From Anaerolinea sp. (GTDB lineage Bacteria; Chloroflexota; Anaerolineae; Anaerolineales; Anaerolineaceae), in the NCBI GenBank assembly GCA_013824385.1, contig PNNU01000103.1, positions 1 through 9,520 of the forward strand: a stretch of 9,520 bases of DNA. The letters run 5' to 3'. Of the stretch, positions 5,512 through 9,520 are shown one piece after another. The first letter of the stretch is position 1; the number at the start of each line of letters is the position of its first letter. The position numbers and the translations under genes were made by a program. A model generated the notes under the pieces. The model was not told the origin of the DNA. It ran no database searches and saw nothing but the letters and a program-made list of their open reading frames with translations.

Positions 5512-7333
5512 CTATTACGAAGAAGAAGAATTTCAGACTAAATTTAATCAAAAGACCTTTCGCCGCATCCTTGGTCTCACCAGGCCTCATCTTAAATGGG
5601 TGATTGGCTTCTTGGTAACCATCGCCTTGGTCGCCGGCCTTGACGCCGTTTCCACCTGGATTGGCAAGAGTATTATTGATGACGGCATCGTGGCAAAAAA
5701 CACGATTGCGCTTACACGTCTTCTGACTGGTTATGGTGCCATAATCCTGGTGCAGGCTGGCAGCGTATTTCTCTTCATCTACCTGGCAGGCATCCTGGGC
5801 GAGCGCATCCGCTACGACTTGCGCAAAAAGATGTTCAATCACCTGCAGGCGTTGTCGCTGAACTATTACAGCAAGACTCCCGTGGGTTGGATCATGGCCC
5901 GCGTCACCTCCGATACTGAACGCGTCGCGGATCTGGTAACCTGGGGTTTTGTGGATTCCACCTGGGGCGTGATGAGCATCAGCACATCCATGATATTCAT
6001 GTTCATCATCAATTGGAAGTTGGCTTTGATCGTGCTGGCCATGCTGCCAGTGCTGCTTTACATCGCCATCCAGTTCCGCAAACGCATCCTCGGCGAGTAT
6101 CGTAGCGTGCGCAAATTGAACTCCAAAATCGTGGGTGCTTACAACGAAAACATCACTGGTGTACGGGTGATCAAGGCACTTGGCCGCGAGAAAGAAAACC
6201 TGGACGAGTTTAAGGTTCTTACCGGCAGCATGTATAAATCGTCCTTCAGAGCTGCCTGGTTGAGCGCCCTCTTTTTGCCCACCGTGCAGATCGTCTCTGC
6301 ATTGGCCGTGGGCGCCGTGGTTTGGTTCGGCGGATCGCAAGCCGAAAGCGGTAGAATGACCATCGGAGGTATTCAAGCTTTTGTAGCTTATATCACCTTC
6401 ATGATGTGGCCGATACAAGATATTGCCCGCGTCTTCGCCGATATGCAGCAGGCCATCGCTTCTGCGGAACGCATGTTCTCGCTCATCGATTCCAAACCGC
6501 AGATTGAGAACCGCCCGAAATCCATAGATCCCGGTACCATTAGCGGAGATATCATCTTCGACCACGTTACTTTCCGTTACGAAGACGATGAGGAACCCGT
6601 CTTGAAGGATTTCAGCCTGCACGTGAAACGCGGCGAGACCATCGCGTTGGTCGGCCCCACCGGCGGTGGTAAATCAACCATCGTCAACCTGCTTTGCCGT
6701 TTCTACGAACCCAATGAAGGCCGCATCTTCATCGGCGGACGAGATTACACCAGCCTATCCCTCCAGGCCATCCAGTCACGCATCGGAGTAGTGTTGCAAA
6801 CACCTCACCTTTTCTCAGGCAGTATCCGCGAAAACCTGCGCTACGGACGCCTCGACGCCACGGATGAAGAAGTCGAACAATCCACCCGGGTGGTGGGCGC
6901 CTACGACTTCATCATGCGCTTTGAAAAGGGATTTGATACGGAAGTGGGAGAAGGCGGTAATCTTCTCTCTGTCGGTCAAAAACAGTTGATCAGCCTGGCA
7001 AGAGCCGTTCTGGCCCAGCCAGAGGTGTTCGTTATGGACGAAGCGACCAGTTCAGTCGATACCATGACCGAAGTCCTCATCCAAAAAGGTATGGAAACGT
7101 TGCTCAATAACTGCACCAGTTTTGTCATCGCCCACCGTCTCTCCACCATCAAGAAGGCCAATCGAATACTGGTGATCGAAGGGGGACGCATCGCCGAGAT
7201 CGGCACTCATTATGATCTGCTGAAACTGCGCGGCAAGTATTACCAGCTTTACACCAGCCAGTTCCGCCACCAGATGGAAACCGAATTGAACATCTTCAAG
7301 GAACCTGCCGTAGATACCCCCGCTGGCTTGTAA
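5501..7333 (+). CDS. ABC exporter half-transporter, catalytic subunit of a heterodimer
   Basis: This is the partner of the preceding gene, 610 aa from the ATG at 5501. The start overlaps the upstream stop by 11 nt. The N-terminus is acidic (SYYEEEEF) and precedes six membrane spans (about 30-315) with the coupling motif TPVGWIMARVTSDTE. The ATPase domain has Walker A GPTGGGKST (385-393), Gln433 (VLQTPHLFS), Walker B VFVMDE with the catalytic Glu514, D-loop SSVD and His545. The signature reads LSVGQKQLI (489-497), so its second Gly is replaced by Val. Together with the partner's Asp514 this gives one consensus ATP site (this Walker A/B with the partner's LSGGQ) and one degenerate site. That is the known architecture of heterodimeric exporters, where TM288 likewise has an altered signature. 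Motif numbering is identical in the two proteins, which points to an old duplication. The transported substrate cannot be inferred. Confidence 0.93.
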   Translation: MSDSYYEEEEFQTKFNQKTFRRILGLTRPHLKWVIGFLVTIALVAGLDAVSTWIGKSIIDDGIVAKNTIALTRLLTGYGAIILVQAGSVFLFIYLAGILGERIRYDLRKKMFNHLQALSLNYYSKTPVGWIMARVTSDTERVADLVTWGFVDSTWGVMSISTSMIFMFIINWKLALIVLAMLPVLLYIAIQFRKRILGEYRSVRKLNSKIVGAYNENITGVRVIKALGREKENLDEFKVLTGSMYKSSFRAAWLSALFLPTVQIVSALAVGAVVWFGGSQAESGRMTIGGIQAFVAYITFMMWPIQDIARVFADMQQAIASAERMFSLIDSKPQIENRPKSIDPGTISGDIIFDHVTFRYEDDEEPVLKDFSLHVKRGETIALVGPTGGGKSTIVNLLCRFYEPNEGRIFIGGRDYTSLSLQAIQSRIGVVLQTPHLFSGSIRENLRYGRLDATDEEVEQSTRVVGAYDFIMRFEKGFDTEVGEGGNLLSVGQKQLISLARAVLAQPEVFVMDEATSSVDTMTEVLIQKGMETLLNNCTSFVIAHRLSTIKKANRILVIEGGRIAEIGTHYDLLKLRGKYYQLYTSQFRHQMETELNIFKEPAVDTPAGL

Positions 7334-7342
7334 ATAACACAA

Positions 7343-7373
7343 AAACGGCGTCCAAATCAACTGGACGCCGTTT
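7343..7373. terminator. Bidirectional terminator between the ABC operon and phoU
   Basis: AAACGGCGTCCA (7343-7354) pairs perfectly with TGGACGCCGTTT (7362-7373) around a 7-nt loop. It begins 9 nt after the exporter stop. On the + strand TTTATATTTAA follows. On the - strand the stem continues into TTTTTGTG. It serves the two convergent transcripts. Confidence 0.8.
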
Positions 7374-7392
7374 ATATTTAATATCAGTTTTT

Positions 7393-8061
7393 TTATTGTT
7401 CAGTTGACCTTATTTCCCTCAAAACACCGGTTGCGGTGAAAAGTGTACGTTCGCAGATGTTGGTCACCCGATCCGCCATGCGTTCAAGGTTGTGAGCCGT
7501 CCAGATCAGCCAGTTAGTCTTCTCCATCGTCGTGGGATCCTGAATAATAATGTGCATCAATTCTGTGTATATCTCTTCATAATATTTGTCCACTACATCA
7601 TCCTCGCCAGGGATTCGCCTGGCTTCCGCGACATCTTCATTCACGAAGGCGGTCAAGGAACGGTGCAGCATTTCAACGGCTTTTTCAGCCATGGGCGGAA
7701 TTTTAGCATAGGGTTTTAACAGTGATTCATCTCCCATACGGATGTTGATGGTGGCGATGCCTTTAGCATAGTCTCCGATGCGTTCGAGTTCACCCGCGAT
7801 CTCAAGGATAGAGGCCAGCAGTCGTAAATCGTGCGCCAAGGGTTGCTGGGTGGCGATGGAGACCAATACGCGTTCTTCGATGGTGAAACGGATTTTATTC
7901 ACCTTATTATCAATATCCTTAATTGATTTTGACCCTTCAATATCCCGTTTCATTAGAGCCGAGACAGCATTTAGAATCTGTTGTTCAACAATGCTACTCA
8001 AGGTGAGCAATTCATCTTTCAGTTCTTGAATTTCGGTTTCAAAGTTTGATCTGACGCTCAT
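7393..8061 (-). CDS. phoU: PhoU-family phosphate signalling / transport regulator
   Basis: PhoU proteins are cytoplasmic helical-bundle adaptors that link the PstSCAB phosphate importer to the PhoR/PhoB kinase pathway and dampen phosphate uptake. At 222 aa, all-helical and cysteine-poor, the protein has the normal size. The two PhoU repeats are visible. Their metal-binding E-x-x-x-D motifs are Glu93/Asp97 (ELERIGDYA) and Glu193/Asp197 (NLERMADRV), exactly 100 residues apart. The N-terminal SNFETEIQELKDELLTLSSIVEQQI and the HDLRLLASIL block (77-86) are also family hallmarks. The ATG at 8061 has AGGAGA at 8071-8076 with 9-nt spacing. Normally phoU follows pstB, but here the upstream neighbour is divergent and the downstream neighbour convergent, so it is a single-gene unit in this window. 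The pst genes must lie elsewhere. I could not identify a Pho box with confidence. Confidence 0.95.
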   Translation of the reverse strand: MSVRSNFETEIQELKDELLTLSSIVEQQILNAVSALMKRDIEGSKSIKDIDNKVNKIRFTIEERVLVSIATQQPLAHDLRLLASILEIAGELERIGDYAKGIATINIRMGDESLLKPYAKIPPMAEKAVEMLHRSLTAFVNEDVAEARRIPGEDDVVDKYYEEIYTELMHIIIQDPTTMEKTNWLIWTAHNLERMADRVTNICERTLFTATGVLREIRSTEQ

Positions 8062-8341
8062 CCCTTATGATCTCCTTTTAACAAAATGAAACAGGGTTTT
8101 TGGATAACCAATAATATTGCATTTTACATAAAAGTTATAACCCGCATTATTGCTTATGCTTTTTGTACAAAAGTCTAATTTTTAATGCAGTGTAATCAAA
8201 TGATTATAATCCTAACAGTTTTAAATCAGTTATAAAAAGATCTATTTTTTAATAGCCTTATTAAAAGCGAAATTACTGACTCTGATATAATCAAAATCGT
8301 ACTTTTAATTCAAAAAAATCCGCACTGATCGATTTTCATTA
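8062..8341. other. AT-rich divergent intergenic region (phoU / membrane protein)
   Basis: These 280 bp contain no credible gene. They should hold the promoters of both flanking genes. Two perfect palindromes stand out: TTTTGTACAAAA (8161-8172) and GATTATAATC (8202-8211). An extended -10 on the + strand is listed separately. I see no clear promoter for phoU and no known riboswitch fold. Confidence 0.5.
8283..8291 (+). promoter_or_regulatory. Extended -10 promoter for the right-edge membrane protein gene
   Basis: TGATATAAT combines a perfect TATAAT (8286-8291) with the TGn extension (8283-8285), which can work without a good -35. None is visible at 16-18 nt spacing. The predicted start is near 8298, leaving about 44 nt of leader. 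Confidence 0.5.
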
Positions 8342-8349
8342 ATGAAAAT
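8332..8349. repeat. 18-bp perfect palindrome spanning the start codon
   Basis: ATTTTCATTAATGAAAAT is its own reverse complement and contains the ATG at 8342-8344. It could be an operator or an mRNA structure over the start, or a chance outcome in AT-rich DNA. Confidence 0.6.
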
Positions 8350-9520
8350 ATTCCTTAAAAAGCTAGTTCCCCTATGGGCATTCCTTGGTTTTAGTGCTGG
8401 CAGTGTTGCCATGACCTGGCCGCTTACCCTTCACCTGAAGACCTCGGTTATCGGCGGTATGGGGGATAATATTTATTTTGTCTGGCTGATCCGTTGGTAT
8501 CAAAAAGTTTTTCTCGAAGGCCAGGGACACCCCTTCTTCAACCCTCTGATGAATTACCCGCAGGGATGGAACCTTTCGACCACCGAGACCGCCCTGGCTT
8601 CAGCGCTGCCGGGTGTTCCGTTTAGTTGGTTGCTCGGACCCATCGCCGGTTATAACATCGCAATGCTGATCACCTTTGCTCTCTCCGGTTTCTTTATGTA
8701 CCTCTGGGTGCGCGACCTGACCAGATCAAATAGCGCAGCTTTGCTGGCCGGAACCATATACGCCTTTTCACCGTATCACATCGCCCATTTCGTTGTCGGC
8801 CATCTCAACTTGTGCGGAATCCAGTGGTTCCCACTCTTTTTTTGGGGGCTTACCAAAATACTCAGTGCCGGTTACAAGTTTGAATGGAAGTTCGTGCTGC
8901 TCACCGGCTTGTCGCTCGGACTGATCGGTTTCACCTCCATGTATTACCTCTACATGACCTTTATTTTTACACTGTTATTGGTCATTCTTTATCTTTGTTT
9001 TACCAAATTTAAATCCCTTCGTAACAAGTATTTCTGGTTCAACCTGCTAGCCGCAGTTTTGATCAGCCTGCCCTTTTTGTATTATTCACTTCGCCCGTTT
9101 ATCAATTTATCCGATTCAGGGGTGCTCGCCAGCCGTTCTTTGGAATACGCTTCCATGTATTCCGCCAGCCCCACGGATTTCTTCCTGCCCGCCACGGATC
9201 ACTTTCTGCTCGGACGCTTTTTCAGCAGGGGCTTTGACCGTTCTCTTTGGCTCGAATCATCCCTCTATATCGGATTCACTGCACTGATCCTTGCCATCCT
9301 TGCAATTGTTAAACGGAAGAATTCGGTTCACAAAGCATTGGTGCTTACCTCAGCGATCATCATCGTGGTGTCCTTCATCCTGGGATTGGGCATCAACCTT
9401 CACTGGAACAATCAGGACGTCGTCTGGCAGATACCAGTTTTTCTGCAGCCCCTGTTTCATAAGACTGAAACCCTGATTTACCTACCAGCTGCCTGGCTTT
9501 TCAATAACCTGCCCTTCTTT
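8342..9520 (+). CDS. Large polytopic membrane protein, possibly GT-C/YfhO-like glycosyltransferase (3' truncated)
   Basis: The frame runs open from the ATG at 8342 to the right edge, giving 393 residues without a stop. It starts with a basic end (MKIFLKK) and a first hydrophobic span (about 8-25). An outside loop follows with TWPLTLHL, an acidic GMGDNIYFVW motif (Asp42) and FFNPLMNYPQGWNL. Many further spans come next, with YAFSPYHIAHFVVGHLNL (140-157) and a long polar loop near 255-295. A short N-terminal span followed by a loop with a conserved Asp resembles GT-C lipid-linked sugar transferases and YfhO-type proteins, which build cell-surface glycans. I know similar uncharacterised proteins from Chloroflexota, but no diagnostic catalytic motif is proven here. 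No Shine-Dalgarno is visible before the ATG, and an in-frame stop at 8306 prevents a much earlier start. Confidence 0.75.
   Translation, partial: MKIFLKKLVPLWAFLGFSAGSVAMTWPLTLHLKTSVIGGMGDNIYFVWLIRWYQKVFLEGQGHPFFNPLMNYPQGWNLSTTETALASALPGVPFSWLLGPIAGYNIAMLITFALSGFFMYLWVRDLTRSNSAALLAGTIYAFSPYHIAHFVVGHLNLCGIQWFPLFFWGLTKILSAGYKFEWKFVLLTGLSLGLIGFTSMYYLYMTFIFTLLLVILYLCFTKFKSLRNKYFWFNLLAAVLISLPFLYYSLRPFINLSDSGVLASRSLEYASMYSASPTDFFLPATDHFLLGRFFSRGFDRSLWLESSLYIGFTALILAILAIVKRKNSVHKALVLTSAIIIVVSFILGLGINLHWNNQDVVWQIPVFLQPLFHKTETLIYLPAAWLFNNLPFF

Noticed and set aside
5453..6622. 389-codon open frame on the - strand
   Set aside because: It lies wholly opposite the two ABC exporter genes, whose motifs are complete. 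Its translation is His/Gln/Asp-rich with no domain, and no ribosome site supports it. It is a shadow of the codon bias of the real gene.
8062..8341. Possible Pho box or riboswitch
   Set aside because: No tandem repeats matching a known PhoB/PhoP site and no extended pairing of a known riboswitch class; composition is simply AT-rich.
9291..9476. 61-codon + strand frame near the right edge
   Set aside because: It is out of frame inside the long membrane-protein reading frame, which is continuous and hydrophobic throughout.

Overview
The window looks like ordinary chromosomal DNA of a free-living bacterium. The most likely source is a member of the Chloroflexota, class Anaerolineae. This is inferred from gene content, moderate GC in genes with AT-rich gaps, and the resemblance of several proteins to families I associate with that group; no 16S or ribosomal marker is present to confirm it. 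I see no prophage, transposase gene, CRISPR array, tRNA or rRNA.

Layout. The left edge (2-331, +) is the C-terminal end of a DUF1461/TIGR01906-type integral membrane protein. It converges on gpmA (626-1372, -), a cofactor-dependent phosphoglycerate mutase. The roughly 290 bp between them hold two terminator-like hairpins and, between those, a 109-bp GC-rich element with perfect 17-bp terminal inverted repeats. This element is the least explained structure in the window. Upstream of gpmA on the same strand is a sugar-type ABC transporter ATPase (1456-2571, -; UgpC/MsmK/MalK group) with no permease or binding protein nearby. It is divergently transcribed from an Fpg/Nei-type DNA glycosylase (2709-3518, +), which has its own promoter and terminator.

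Next comes a two-gene operon (3703-5511 and 5501-7333, +) encoding two ABC exporter half-transporters with an 11-nt overlap. Their motifs are complementary: the first has Asp in place of the catalytic Glu and an intact LSGGQ, the second has the Glu and a degenerate LSVGQ. This is the pattern of a heterodimeric exporter with one degenerate ATP site. A bidirectional terminator separates it from phoU (7393-8061, -), a phosphate-signalling regulator without its usual pst neighbours. A 280-bp AT-rich divergent intergenic region then leads into a large polytopic membrane protein (8342 to the right edge, +), possibly a GT-C-type glycosyltransferase, cut off by the window.

How the genes fit together. 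The two clear functional themes are carbohydrate import and glycolysis (the ABC ATPase followed by gpmA on one strand) and membrane export (the ABC heterodimer). The glycosylase, phoU and the terminal membrane protein look like independent units. I found no convincing new multi-gene system. The items most worth checking are the inverted-repeat element at 395-503, the substituted DNA-contact residues of the glycosylase, and the 18-bp palindrome covering the start codon at 8342.
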